Of a stretch of 64,000 nt of DNA, positions 8,501 through 15,586 are shown piece after piece (position 1 is the first letter of the stretch; every line of letters starts with the position of its first letter). This DNA is from Marinobacter maritimus. GTDB taxonomy: Bacteria; Pseudomonadota; Gammaproteobacteria; Pseudomonadales; Oleiphilaceae. The position numbers and the translations under genes are program-made. The stretch is taken from positions 1,178,001 to 1,242,000 of the forward strand of contig NZ_VCGW01000001.1 in assembly GCF_007671675.1 (NCBI RefSeq), given 5' to 3'. The notes below the pieces were generated by a model, which was not told where the DNA came from, ran no database searches, and saw only the letters and a list, made by a program, of their open reading frames with translations.

Positions 8501-8732
8501 TCACCAGTGGGTCTTTCAGATTAAAGATGTTCTCCACAACCTTTCGGTAGATCAACGCAGGCTCTGATTCGCTGATAAACCCATCTGCACTCGTGTTTTT
8601 TTTCAGGTTCCCAAGCTGACTGGCGAGACCACCAATAATGGCCAACGCTGTTATCAGTAATAACCAGCGGTACCGGATTAATCGCTTGAAAAACAAAAAC
8701 TCAGCTGACCGATGTTCTTTACGCTCAGTCAT
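5580..8732 (-). CDS. MMPL/RND-family exporter fused to a LolA-like periplasmic domain
   Basis: 1050 residues from the ATG at 8732, which has GGGGAAG upstream; the longer start at 8744 abuts an operator and has no ribosome site. Residues 1 to about 780 form an RND exporter of the MMPL kind: TM1 near 15-35, periplasmic loop, TM block 220-400, second loop, TM block about 620-780. Candidate proton-relay segments are GIAVADSIHIFSDYYE and AIGLSVDFAIHTIDRLRE. Residues 805-1050 form an outer-membrane-lipoprotein-sorting (LolA-like) domain, with FLTWDYENQTREDDQWLYL and ALRKVRRVSASDRGDYFLGT. These are usually two adjacent genes. The junction (MILLALLAAIALTSNAVA) looks like a retained signal peptide. 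First gene of a three-gene operon behind a MarR-type operator. Confidence 0.9.
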   Translation of the reverse strand: MTERKEHRSAEFLFFKRLIRYRWLLLITALAIIGGLASQLGNLKKNTSADGFISESEPALIYRKVVENIFNLKDPLVIAVQSNGASGIYNDQSLRLVQWLSDQLISVPNIDPQGITSLATESNIQGDSVGMEVRKFLDGSLDRAHIGWIKDSIENFPLYRGTLVSDDGSMTLIVAELLDQDQAEATYQAVLQLIERAPEKGLDQIHVAGEGAISGYLSEYIDRDAKRLNPLAGIIITIVLIIAFFTPRAAIIPNLIVAGTVAGTLGAMAASGADFYVITNGLIVCMIGIAVADSIHIFSDYYETLASSPAMSQPDAIATAMARMWRPVTLTTLTTAAGFLALYPTNDMPPLQDFGIFGAIAVLIAGVLTLFVTPSLLSFVKARPSRLFRRQNNLSPDSRVAKILSSLSLGHPGKVLFSGLLIAGFAVLGASNVVINEERIENFQHHEPIYVADKAINAAMDGTYHLDVVIETPDSDGIYMPAVLEQIEELQRFLELQPEVHGTTSIADYIKQMNRAVNEDDPEFYVLPDNKNLIAQLFLLYTASGDPTDFEERIDSHRKTALVRASLKTGSYQASQSLIPKLEHYLSTRFGGEATAHISGRINVDYHWIDGIAESHLKSVAVSFLAVFLMSALLFRSLVGGLMAAIPVGLSILVIYAVMGVKGIWLGVGTSMFAAIAIGLSVDFAIHTIDRLREAMSKAGDLTTKERISSVFASTGRALWFNLLAVSLGFGVLMTSHVPPLVNFGMLVALSVSVAFVASLLILPAITVVFKPGFLLAQAGSFWKTGMILLALLAAIALTSNAVAGEGVPAADTIIKQMNNRPEGVAVQRDMVITLTDHRGNSREERTSAFRRYFGNTKKTAIFYTHPATVAGTAFLTWDYENQTREDDQWLYLPALRKVRRVSASDRGDYFLGTDFTYEEIKKESKIAAEDYRFEVLGTEEVDGQHTWKVEATPINEEVSRALGYGKVVLRIDSSLWIPRLTEYWDVSGNFLKTVRARSIEKFDGIWAITDIEATNKKTGHKTRIQFHKTDYGAAVPPRLFDQNALKRGY

Positions 8733-8744
8733 AATCTTCCCCAT

Positions 8745-8760
8745 AAGTGTATATGCACTT
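8745..8760. promoter_or_regulatory. MarR-type operator, copy 3 (upstream of the exporter operon)
   Basis: AAGTGTATATGCACTT, a near-perfect palindrome identical in all 16 bases to the copy at 9731-9746. It lies 12 bp upstream of the chosen exporter start, so bound repressor would cover the promoter or the first transcribed bases. Confidence 0.75.
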
Positions 8761-8823
8761 TAATATTTAAAAAAACGGACTTTCGCCACGCCACAATGAT
8801 CCCAGCAGAATCTCAGACACCTT

Positions 8824-9654
8824 TCAGGCCGGAATCGACGAATGGATAAACCGCACTACCTCGTCAACCACGTCCGGGCACTGCAAAAGCCGACTGTGAC
8901 CATAACCCCTGGTTTCGAATAATTGGCTGCGTGGCAAGGCACTATTCAAAGCCTGTGCCTCACCCACTGGTACTTCCTTATCCATTCCGTCGTGAATCAG
9001 CAATGTGGGCTGCTTGATCGATGGGGCAAGAGCAACAAGATCCAAACGGTCTACGTTCAATCCGACCGTTTTCTCCATGCCACCGATGAAAAGTCGTTTG
9101 CTCTTTTCACCAAGATTAACGAACCGGGCAAACCGCGTTAACACGCCTTCAATAGTCGCCGGCCCGGACACAAGAACCAGACGCTCAAAGCAATTTCTTG
9201 TACCACCAACATACACTAGCGCAGCAGCACCTAAGGAATGCCCAATTGCAACATCAAATGGCACGCCCACGTGATCATGTGCTGCCAGTACGGCTTCAAT
9301 AAACCGTCCCGGATGAGATTTTTCGGCGTAAGAATCGCCATGTCCTAGCGGGTGAACGGCATAGATTGTGTACTCGCGCGGATCAACCTGCGCGATCAGA
9401 TCTTTAAACTGCCCGACCCAACCGGACCAGCCGTGCATGAGCAACATTTTTTTTTGGCCGTTGCCGTGAATAGATAGCAAGGCGCCCCCGGGCAACGGCA
9501 CGACCTCATCAAACAATGCACTGCTCGCCTGCCGCCGTTCTGTCTTGATCCGGGGACTGGTCATTAGCTGGACGGCTTTTAAAGCAGCGCCCGCTGGTGA
9601 CAATCGGCTGTACACCCCAAAGTAAGCTCGGAACAAACCTAGTGACATATTCAT
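8824..9654 (-). CDS. Alpha/beta-hydrolase fold protein
   Basis: 276 residues from the ATG at 9654 (GGAGGGAG 9 nt upstream); an ATG at 9729 also exists but has no ribosome site and lies beside the operator. The alpha/beta-hydrolase landmarks are present: oxyanion-region HGWSGWVGQF, nucleophile elbow GHSLGAAA (Ser), an acid in LLIHDGMDKEVPV, and a catalytic His in GYGHSRLL. No signal peptide, so probably cytosolic. It stands just upstream of the exporter operon on the same strand, and each has its own identical MarR-type operator. Esterase or lactonase action on the regulon's inducer is a guess. The substrate cannot be read from sequence. Confidence 0.85.
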   Translation of the reverse strand: MNMSLGLFRAYFGVYSRLSPAGAALKAVQLMTSPRIKTERRQASSALFDEVVPLPGGALLSIHGNGQKKMLLMHGWSGWVGQFKDLIAQVDPREYTIYAVHPLGHGDSYAEKSHPGRFIEAVLAAHDHVGVPFDVAIGHSLGAAALVYVGGTRNCFERLVLVSGPATIEGVLTRFARFVNLGEKSKRLFIGGMEKTVGLNVDRLDLVALAPSIKQPTLLIHDGMDKEVPVGEAQALNSALPRSQLFETRGYGHSRLLQCPDVVDEVVRFIHSSIPA

Positions 9655-9730
9655 CTGATACTCCCTCCAAATGTTTCCCAAAGTGTTTTCTGAGGCTAAA
9701 GCGATTCTTGACTCCTGATTTCGACCCATA

Positions 9731-9746
9731 AAGTGTATATGCACTT
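9731..9746. promoter_or_regulatory. MarR-type operator, copy 4 (upstream of the hydrolase)
   Basis: AAGTGTATATGCACTT, identical to 8745-8760 nearly 1 kb away. It is centred about 84 bp upstream of the hydrolase start chosen here, which is consistent with a promoter position and supports the shorter start at 9654. Confidence 0.75.
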
Positions 9747-9836
9747 AGTCAAGAAGCACAAGAGGAATTTCGTGAACTTTACCTTCAAGAAGTGCCCGGT
9801 GAGTGACCTGACACATTCTAAAATGCAGGCCTGAGC

Positions 9837-10691
9837 CTACATGCTCCATGCGCCAGCTAGTGCTGCATCTTCCGCATACACTGCGAAATCTCTGGGCTGT
9901 CTACCCAATGCTCGTTGTACGCCATCACTGATATACGCATTCCGGCCATCCAGTACGGTTTCGAAGAGGTAATTGAGGAGCCAGACAATTTCCTCTGGAG
10001 CTCCTGAATCCCTGGCACCGGCCAGAAAATCCTGTTTCGGCACTGGAATGAAGGTGACTTCGCGGCCTATCGCTCGCGAGAGCTCTTGCGCGGTCTCTCG
10101 GAACGTCAACATTCTTGGCCCCGTTACTTCGTATACTTCGCCGTTGTGGTGATCTTCTGTGAGTGCCGCGACTGCAACGTCTGCAATATCGTCTACATCC
10201 ACAAATGGCTCCGGAATGTCGGCGACCGGGAGCGTAATCGCCCCGTTCAGAACCATCTCACGAAACTCACCCTCGGAGAAATTCTGACTAAACCAGCTGG
10301 CCCGGACTACCGTCCATTCCAGACCTGACTCCTGAACAATTTGCTCACAACGTTGCGCCTCCTCCTCCCCGCGCCCGGAGAGAAGAACCAAACGCCTGAC
10401 ATTGGAGTTCACCGCATAGTTGACGAATTCCTGAATTGTTTCGGTCGCACCGGGAATAGCCAGATCTGGCGCGTAATTGATGTAGACCGATTCAACACCA
10501 GCAAGAGCTCCACCCCAGGTGCTGGAATCATTCCAGTCAAATGGCGATGTTACTGAATTTCTTGATGCGATCCGCACAGGAACAGCTCGATCTCTGAGGC
10601 GCTCTGCGACCCGACGACCTGTTTTTCCAGTCCCACCAAGTACGAGAATTGTTCCTGATGTTGACGTTGAATTACTAACTTGAGTTTTCAT
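9837..10691 (-). CDS. NmrA-like NAD(P)-binding oxidoreductase
   Basis: 284 residues from the ATG at 10691 (AGGGG 7 nt upstream; the ATG at 10697 sits on top of that site). The Rossmann nucleotide-binding motif ILVLGGTGKTGRRVAERL is at the N terminus, followed by an atypical extended-SDR layout of the NmrA / azoreductase-like kind, with no Tyr-x3-Lys catalytic pair obvious. Such proteins act as NAD(P)H-dependent reductases or redox sensors. It is divergent from a TetR regulator with a long palindrome in between, so it is very probably that regulator's target. Confidence 0.85.
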   Translation of the reverse strand: MKTQVSNSTSTSGTILVLGGTGKTGRRVAERLRDRAVPVRIASRNSVTSPFDWNDSSTWGGALAGVESVYINYAPDLAIPGATETIQEFVNYAVNSNVRRLVLLSGRGEEEAQRCEQIVQESGLEWTVVRASWFSQNFSEGEFREMVLNGAITLPVADIPEPFVDVDDIADVAVAALTEDHHNGEVYEVTGPRMLTFRETAQELSRAIGREVTFIPVPKQDFLAGARDSGAPEEIVWLLNYLFETVLDGRNAYISDGVQRALGRQPRDFAVYAEDAALAGAWSM

Positions 10692-10710
10692 AACCATCCC
10701 CTTAGATTGC

Positions 10711-10740
10711 TTTACAGAGTGTCAATTGACACGATGTAAA
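10711..10740. promoter_or_regulatory. 30-bp TetR-type operator palindrome
   Basis: The core GTGTCAATTGACAC (10719-10732) is a perfect 14-bp palindrome. It is flanked by TTTACA (10711-10716) and its exact complement TGTAAA (10735-10740), separated from the core by GA on both sides. The 30-bp element therefore departs from symmetry only at those dinucleotides. It lies between the NmrA-like gene and the TetR gene and would cover both promoters. Confidence 0.8.
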
Positions 10741-10761
10741 GCTTGCGGTAAGGTTTACATC

Positions 10762-11358
10762 ATGTCAAGAGAAACTAATGAAACTCGCAAAAAGATCCTG
10801 CAGGCAACTGTCGACTCACTTGGAAAAACTGGAGGTGAAGGTGTGCGAATGGGTGATATTGCAAAAACCGCCGGCGTTTCTCGCCAGGCTGTTTACCTCC
10901 ATTTTGCATCACGTACCGAACTCCTGGTTTCCGCGACCCGGTTTCTGGACGAAGAGCTAGATCTTGAAGAACGCCTGGGATTTGTCCGGGCGGCCGAATC
11001 GGCACGAGAAAGACTGATTCGCTACGTTCATTTCTGGGGTGATTACATTCCAGGCATCTATGGAGTAGCCAAAGCGCTTATAATTGCCCAAAGCTCAGAT
11101 GAGGCTGCCAACGTAGCCTGGGATGATCGAATGTCCGCACTGAAATCGGGCTGCGAAGCTGTCGTTAAAGCATTGGCCGCAGAGCAGGCTTTGAAACCCG
11201 AATGGACTAAGGAATCGGCAACGGATGCTTTCTGGGCAATGCTGCTGGTGCCGGTCTGGGAGAATCTGACCTTAAAGTGTGGCTGGACCACAGAGCAGTA
11301 CAAGGATCGTGTTACGTTGATGGTGTTGAACAGCTTTGTGAAAGAAACGCCGCCGTAG
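10762..11358 (+). CDS. TetR-family transcriptional regulator
   Basis: 198 residues from the ATG at 10762 (AAGG upstream); a longer in-frame start at 10726 lies inside the operator. The N-terminal DNA-binding domain is typical: RKKILQATVDSLGKTGGEGV, then MGDIAKTAGVSRQAVYLHF with the Y-x-H-F end of the recognition helix. The ligand-binding domain occupies residues 70-198 and is not diagnostic. It is divergent from the NmrA-like gene around a 30-bp palindrome. The DUF1772 gene 30 bp downstream on the same strand may be cotranscribed. Confidence 0.9.
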   Translation: MSRETNETRKKILQATVDSLGKTGGEGVRMGDIAKTAGVSRQAVYLHFASRTELLVSATRFLDEELDLEERLGFVRAAESARERLIRYVHFWGDYIPGIYGVAKALIIAQSSDEAANVAWDDRMSALKSGCEAVVKALAAEQALKPEWTKESATDAFWAMLLVPVWENLTLKCGWTTEQYKDRVTLMVLNSFVKETPP

Positions 11359-11388
11359 GGAGTCTATTGCTGCAGGGGATGTCAGAAA

Positions 11389-11871
11389 ATGGCCAATTCT
11401 TTATTAAATGTGCTTGTGACTCTGGGGGCAGTCCTGTCTTTTGTTATGACAGGGATTTACTTCGCATTTTCTAATTTCATAATGCGCTCACTGAATGCTG
11501 TCGGCTATCAGGAAGCGATCTCCGCAATGAACTCCATAAACAGGGAAATAGTTCGACCGGGCTTCATGCTCTTGTTTTTTGGCTCCTCGTTTACCGCCCT
11601 CCTGGTCTTGACCTTGATCCTCTTTTTCGACAGTGCTCCTTTCTCTGGAGTGCTCATCATCGGATCACTGCTCTATTTGATTGGCATGTTTGGCTGTACC
11701 GCAGTATTTAATGTCCCCTTGAATAACCGATTAATGGCGGCTGTTGGTTCAGGCAAAGATCTTGAGCGCGAATGGTCGTACTACCTGAAAAAATGGACTC
11801 GCTGGAATCATATAAGAACAATCTGTTGTGCTATGTCTGGTTTGCTTTATTTATGCAGCTACCTACTGTAA
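11389..11871 (+). CDS. DUF1772 / anthrone-oxygenase-like membrane protein
   Basis: 160 residues with four hydrophobic helices (about 5-27, 55-78, 82-104 and 138-157). The family pattern is clear: FSNFIMRSLNAVGYQEAIS, AMNSINREIVRPGF, an internal FNVPLNNRL, and W-x2-WNHIRT near the end. DUF1772 includes anthrone oxygenases and many bacterial proteins of unknown role. It follows the TetR gene by 30 bp and could belong to its regulon. The enzymatic role is unproven. Confidence 0.8.
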   Translation: MANSLLNVLVTLGAVLSFVMTGIYFAFSNFIMRSLNAVGYQEAISAMNSINREIVRPGFMLLFFGSSFTALLVLTLILFFDSAPFSGVLIIGSLLYLIGMFGCTAVFNVPLNNRLMAAVGSGKDLEREWSYYLKKWTRWNHIRTICCAMSGLLYLCSYLL

Positions 11872-11965
11872 ACATCCCCTAGAATCGTTCCACTCGAAAC
11901 TGGAAAATCCGGCATGATAGAGTCCTGAGCCAGAGACAAATGCCGATATCAAGGCGCTGTAAAAG

Positions 11966-12072
11966 GTCCGCTTTGTGGTCAAAATGGTCAGTGGAGGCAC
12001 CGTAAGAAAGGTCGCAAAGCGGACATTCGGATTGGATCGTTCGAGTCGGATGAAATGGCCTCCGTTTGAGGC
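11966..12072. repeat. Dispersed hairpin repeat, copy A (two-part)
   Basis: GTCCGCTTTG (11966-11975) pairs exactly with CAAAGCGGAC (12015-12024). The right arm belongs to GTCGCAAAGCGGACATTC, shared with copies B and C. A second block, GGCCTCCGTTTGAGGC (12057-12072), is identical to one in copy B and is followed in both by a GGGGGTGT-like and a GGAAGTC-like segment. It lies between the DUF1772 gene and the end of an orphan minus-strand gene. Confidence 0.6.
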
Positions 12073-12137
12073 AGGGGTGTATCATGCGTAGCCAAGGAAG
12101 TCGACATGATTGGGATGCGGCACTTTTCACGGCTATA

Positions 12138-12632
12138 CTAAAAATCTGATTTCGCTTCGTTCAGACGACGATCCTCCTTCTTTTCATCCTGCGCCGCTTT
12201 TTTTGCGGCATATCTATCGCTGATGATCCTAATCGAAAAACCGTGGTCTTGAGTGCCTTCACGTTCTTCTTGAATGCTAACGGTCGCGCCTCCACGTGAT
12301 GCAGTAAACTCCTTTCCTGAATCACTTTCATCAAATTGACCAAAAACCTCCGAGTAGATATCGGTGAGTTCTTTAGCGGAAGATACATACTCGCCTCCCA
12401 AACTTGCTACTACTGAGTCTTTAGCAAACACATATGCTACAAGCATATACAAGCCTTGGAAGCCGGGAAGCGCTTCTTTATCGTTGACTTCGACGCAGCT
12501 AGCCACCCAACCTCCGATACCACCGTATGTCCAATCAGTTCCGATTGCAGCGGAGCAGGGAAATTTTGAATCGGGCAAACGTTCCTTAAATATATTCAGG
12601 TCCATCTGTAACAAAAGCAACCTGTATCGCAT
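12138..12632 (-). CDS. Orphan protein of unknown function, possibly frameshifted at its 5' end
   Basis: About 164 residues from the ATG at 12632 with no recognised domain. It contains a Gly-rich stretch (TYGGIGGWVASC) and a charged C terminus (KKAAQDEKKEDRRLNEAK). The start is poor: no ribosome site precedes it. A second frame begins with an ATG at 12663 behind GAAGAA, runs MRFKRLKFGMDAIQVAFV and so on for 25 codons, and stops at 12586, overlapping this gene's first codons. Joining the two by one base would give a continuous N terminus, so a single-base frameshift is plausible. It is flanked by repeat copies A and B and looks like accessory DNA. Confidence 0.4.
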   Translation of the reverse strand: MRYRLLLLQMDLNIFKERLPDSKFPCSAAIGTDWTYGGIGGWVASCVEVNDKEALPGFQGLYMLVAYVFAKDSVVASLGGEYVSSAKELTDIYSEVFGQFDESDSGKEFTASRGGATVSIQEEREGTQDHGFSIRIISDRYAAKKAAQDEKKEDRRLNEAKSDF

Positions 12633-12878
12633 CCATACCAAATTTTAGCCTTTTGAATCTCATTTCTTCTTGTGCATGTAGTGGTCAGCTAATCCCAGAC
12701 AGTAGTTTAAGCTTTTCCTATGCTGCAACGCGCGGAATGCCATCGTTGAGCGTGTGAGGTAGCTGCCGGTTGTAATGGTCCCTCAGATAGCCACCAACAT
12801 CTTTTTTTGCCTATGGCAGACTGTGATATTCGAAGGCCGGTATCCATTGGAAACCTGCATCTTTACAGGTGTCTCGCC

Positions 12879-12980
12879 AATGTCCGCTTTTGTTTAGGTG
12901 TCGCGTGGGATGCGGGATAGTCGCAAAGCCGACATTCAGGTTGAACCATCGAGGCCTTCAAACGGGCCTCCGTTTGAGGC
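12879..12980. repeat. Dispersed hairpin repeat, copy B (two-part), within a 390-bp gene-free stretch
   Basis: AATGTCCGCTTTTG (12879-12892) pairs with CAAAGCCGACATT (12924-12936) with one mismatch. A second hairpin follows: GCCTTCAAACGG pairs with CCGTTTGAGGC, the latter inside GGCCTCCGTTTGAGGC (12965-12980), which is identical to copy A. The stretch 12664-13051 otherwise holds no gene that I can support; it ends with the ribosome site of the next gene. Confidence 0.6.
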
Positions 12981-13051
12981 TTGGGGGTGTCATACTCTGC
13001 GGGGGAAGTCCATGAGTGCCTGTTTCATGGCCAGCAAAAATGGAGAAAATC

Positions 13052-14062
13052 ATGAAAGAATGGGCTAGTCTCGCCCGGTCGCTCTACCGTTCCGCCTTGG
13101 TGAATCTTCGGATCATCTATTTATTTTTCTTCCACCCTAGAGTATTTGCTGCGCGTATCATGAAATGCCCATCGATTACCGATGGCATAAAGTTTGTACT
13201 GGTGATCGTCGTTTTAACGTTCGTTCTGGAGGCAACCTCTCAGCGGCTATTTAGCCATGCGGGCTTCGACTCTTTCGGTGCTTTCGTGTTATGTGATTTT
13301 CAGGACTTTAGGAGTTTCAAGCGCAGCCCTGAAATCCAGCAATGGCTGAAAGACAGAAGATCTATGACAAAAGGGGATCAGATCCCTGCGCCTGAATATA
13401 TGGGAATGAAATTCGTGGGACCTGGGCTTCAAGTAGCTACTGGTGACCCTGAGACTGATCGACAGAACGCGAGAGTGCTTGAGTTCGGACTTTCAACAAA
13501 AATCGCCTTCCCGCAATACTGCCTGCTTGATGCGGACATCCCACAGCTCGCTTTTGTTAAATTTGGATTCGCCTCAATCCTCTTTGACAACGTCATCAGA
13601 GAGGATATACATAATGAACCCGTGGCAGTAATTTTCCTCCTCACCATATCCGCGCTCTTCTCGATCAGCGTCTGGTATGTGCTATTGAGGCTGGGAGCTA
13701 TTGTTAATGTTCGGAGCATTTTCCTTGCATCGGTATATTCAGTAGCGATTTGGCATGGGCTTGTCTACGTGCGCCAAGCTCTTCTCGGGATTTATTACTC
13801 TTTCGATGAAAACTTATCACTACACTTTGACCTGATGAACTATTTCCTCGGATTAATGGTATTTGTTTTTGCCTCAGCACTACTCGTCCTTGGTTATTTA
13901 TTTGCCTATATAAAAATTATCTCTCGATCCAGCTCCTGGAAGGTGGCCACCGGAATCCTAGTTGGGGCAGGTGCATCTTGCCTACTCGTTCCGCTTGCGA
14001 TGGTGCCGATTCTGTATCTGGTTTTTAACTTCGGTTACTGGATCGGTCTTTTAGTGGGCTGA
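13052..14062 (+). CDS. Polytopic membrane protein, Yip1-like architecture, unknown function
   Basis: 336 residues from the ATG at 13052 (GGAG 6 nt upstream; earlier ATGs at 13016 and 13040 lack this). There is one hydrophobic segment near residues 43-62. A soluble loop of about 120 residues follows, with five Cys/Gly-poor predicted strands. Then come four or five C-terminal membrane helices (about 197-335). A C-terminal helix bundle after a short first helix is reminiscent of Yip1-type proteins, but I see no diagnostic motif. It stands alone between repeat copies B and C with no operon partner, and looks like part of the accessory stretch. Confidence 0.6.
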   Translation: MKEWASLARSLYRSALVNLRIIYLFFFHPRVFAARIMKCPSITDGIKFVLVIVVLTFVLEATSQRLFSHAGFDSFGAFVLCDFQDFRSFKRSPEIQQWLKDRRSMTKGDQIPAPEYMGMKFVGPGLQVATGDPETDRQNARVLEFGLSTKIAFPQYCLLDADIPQLAFVKFGFASILFDNVIREDIHNEPVAVIFLLTISALFSISVWYVLLRLGAIVNVRSIFLASVYSVAIWHGLVYVRQALLGIYYSFDENLSLHFDLMNYFLGLMVFVFASALLVLGYLFAYIKIISRSSSWKVATGILVGAGASCLLVPLAMVPILYLVFNFGYWIGLLVG

Positions 14063-14179
14063 CTGGACCTGTTGAAGTAAGGTAAATGGCGGTCAGCAGT
14101 CGACACTGGTAATAAAACCACAACATGGCCGGAGATTGACACCACAAATTGGCCGCTCGGGTGGTCAATTCGATCGTTT

Positions 14180-14243
14180 CTGAATGTCCACTTTTGTTTA
14201 GCTGAGGTACGTGAGTAGCCTTGGTCGCAAAGCGGACATTCAG
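14180..14243. repeat. Dispersed hairpin repeat, copy C
   Basis: CTGAATGTCCACTTTTG (14180-14196) pairs with CAAAGCGGACATTCAG (14228-14243) with one mismatch, leaving a 31-base loop. The left arm is followed by TTTAGC and the right arm is preceded by GGTCG, as in copy B. The second-block sequence of copies A and B is missing here. Confidence 0.65.
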
Positions 14244-14328
14244 ATGTTGCGATAACGCCGCTCAACACACGCGGCTACGGAATGGAGGCGAGGCCGCAAT
14301 GTAGTAGCCGTCGCCGTGCATGGCCTGG

Positions 14329-15006
14329 TTATACAGACTTTGCCACCAACATCTCAGTGGCGCCTTTTTGAAAACGGTAGCTCACAGCCTGCAGCGAAAC
14401 TTCAATACCGCCTGCGGATAGTGCCGTCACGACCGAATCCAAATGCTTCGAAGCCGTTCCATCCAGAGAGATAACCGGGAAGACGCGAACCTCGGAGGCA
14501 ACTCTGCACAGCTCCCACATTGATTCCAAGTGAGCCACTTCGTTTACGTGGTCACTGTAGAGAAAAAGGTAGTGGGAGCAGAGAGCCAGATGGAAACCAG
14601 AGTCCGGGAATGGCAGCGAAGGTAATGATGCTGGTACATACCGCCCTTGGTGGCGACCGGTATCAAAGTCAGAAAGAAACTCAGACATGGCTTTCATCCG
14701 AACCTTGCCAAGCTCTTCAACGCTGCCCAGTGAGTCCCAGATATAGTTGTCTGCCGCCTGTTTCATCTTCGTCATGATGTCCGGATACACCTCATCAATC
14801 CGGCGACGTATCTCCTTCGTCTCGAACTGATATACTGGATCACAAGATGTGATTTGGCTCCCCCGTTTTGTTCCTTCCGCGTTGAAGCTCGCTGGGCCAT
14901 CACCACAACCAAGAATTCGCTTTTTCAGATCATCTTCCGATAATCCGAACATTGCTTGGTATTCTGCGAAAGATCGCCCCCATGGGACCACGTTTGCTAA
15001 CTCCAA
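14329..15006 (-). CDS. Class I SAM-dependent methyltransferase-like protein
   Basis: 225 residues starting at a TTG (15006) with GGGAGAG 6 nt upstream; no ATG fits. The glycine-rich SAM site is ILGCGDGPASFNAEG (about residues 31-45), followed by a strand with an acidic end (ITSCDPVYQFE). A later S-G-F-H-L-A-L-C-S-H-Y-L-F-L-Y segment corresponds to motif IV/V of Rossmann methyltransferases. The substrate is not known; a small molecule seems more likely than DNA or RNA given the absence of N-P-P-Y or other base-methylation motifs. Orphan gene in the repeat-rich accessory stretch, 92 bp upstream of the stop of the GFA-type gene. Confidence 0.75.
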   Translation of the reverse strand: MELANVVPWGRSFAEYQAMFGLSEDDLKKRILGCGDGPASFNAEGTKRGSQITSCDPVYQFETKEIRRRIDEVYPDIMTKMKQAADNYIWDSLGSVEELGKVRMKAMSEFLSDFDTGRHQGRYVPASLPSLPFPDSGFHLALCSHYLFLYSDHVNEVAHLESMWELCRVASEVRVFPVISLDGTASKHLDSVVTALSAGGIEVSLQAVSYRFQKGATEMLVAKSV

Positions 15007-15069
15007 TTCTGACTCTCCCTAGTCGGTATGACACCGGCAATAAACGGCGCCCTGACATGGGCGTCCGGT

Positions 15070-15090
15070 GTAGGCCGTAGGCCGTAGGCC
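15070..15090. repeat. Triple tandem GTAGGCC
   Basis: GTAGGCC is repeated three times without interruption at 15070-15076, 15077-15083 and 15084-15090, between two minus-strand genes. A short slippage-type tandem repeat with no visible function. Confidence 0.7.
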
Positions 15091-15098
15091 GGAACGAA

Positions 15099-15518
15099 CT
15101 ACAACAACTTGTTAAGTGATTCCAGGCTGTCCGGTCCACCGTCCAGTCGAACACACTCAGCAGACTCTAGCTCCCAAGGGGCAGCGGACTTTGTATAGAG
15201 GTGAACAGAAACCCGTGATGCAACCGCTTCATCAAGCAAACCAGCAGGAATCCAAACCATTCCGCTGTCTCTCAGGCTATTGGGAACCGGACTCCCGCAC
15301 TCTGAACAAAAGTCGCTTCGGAAACCGCTGGGCTTTTTGTAAGACTTGATACCACTTTCACCTGACACCCAACGAAAGGCGGTGCCCTGTACAAAAGTCG
15401 CGGCGTTAGCTGCCGCTCCCGTAACTTTTCGACACAACGAGCAGTGGCATTGATAGAAATTTCGAATCTCCTCTTCAATTTCGAACTTCACGTTTCCGCA
15501 GAGACATTCACCTTTCAT
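15099..15518 (-). CDS. GFA / CENP-V family zinc-binding protein
   Basis: 139 residues with the zinc-ligand set of the glutathione-dependent formaldehyde-activating (GFA) family: GECLCGNV at the N terminus, CHCSLCRKVTGAA at about 24-36, and FCSECGSPVPNSL at about 70-82. Two zinc ions are bound by these cysteines in the founding enzyme, which speeds the formation of S-hydroxymethylglutathione, but most family members have unknown substrates. Length is usual for the family. It lies between the methyltransferase and SelW-like genes on the same strand, with gaps that suggest separate units. Confidence 0.85.
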   Translation of the reverse strand: MKGECLCGNVKFEIEEEIRNFYQCHCSLCRKVTGAAANAATFVQGTAFRWVSGESGIKSYKKPSGFRSDFCSECGSPVPNSLRDSGMVWIPAGLLDEAVASRVSVHLYTKSAAPWELESAECVRLDGGPDSLESLNKLL

Positions 15519-15586
15519 CGATCACTCCTTCTGAGGGCGTCAGGCCCGTAACAGGAGAACCCGGGCCGACTCATTGATCCCGGGCT

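Noticed and set aside
8733-8744. Exporter start at 8744
   Set aside because: It has no ribosome site and abuts the MarR operator; the ATG at 8732 has GGGGAAG upstream.
9655-9744. Hydrolase starts at 9744 or 9729
   Set aside because: The 9744 start falls inside the operator and the 9729 start is next to it; the ATG at 9654 has GGAGGGAG at a good distance.
11966-14243. Integron attC sites with gene cassettes
   Set aside because: Single orphan genes alternate with hairpin repeats, but the arms lack GTTRRRY and RYYYAAC core sites, genes are in both orientations, and no integrase was seen.
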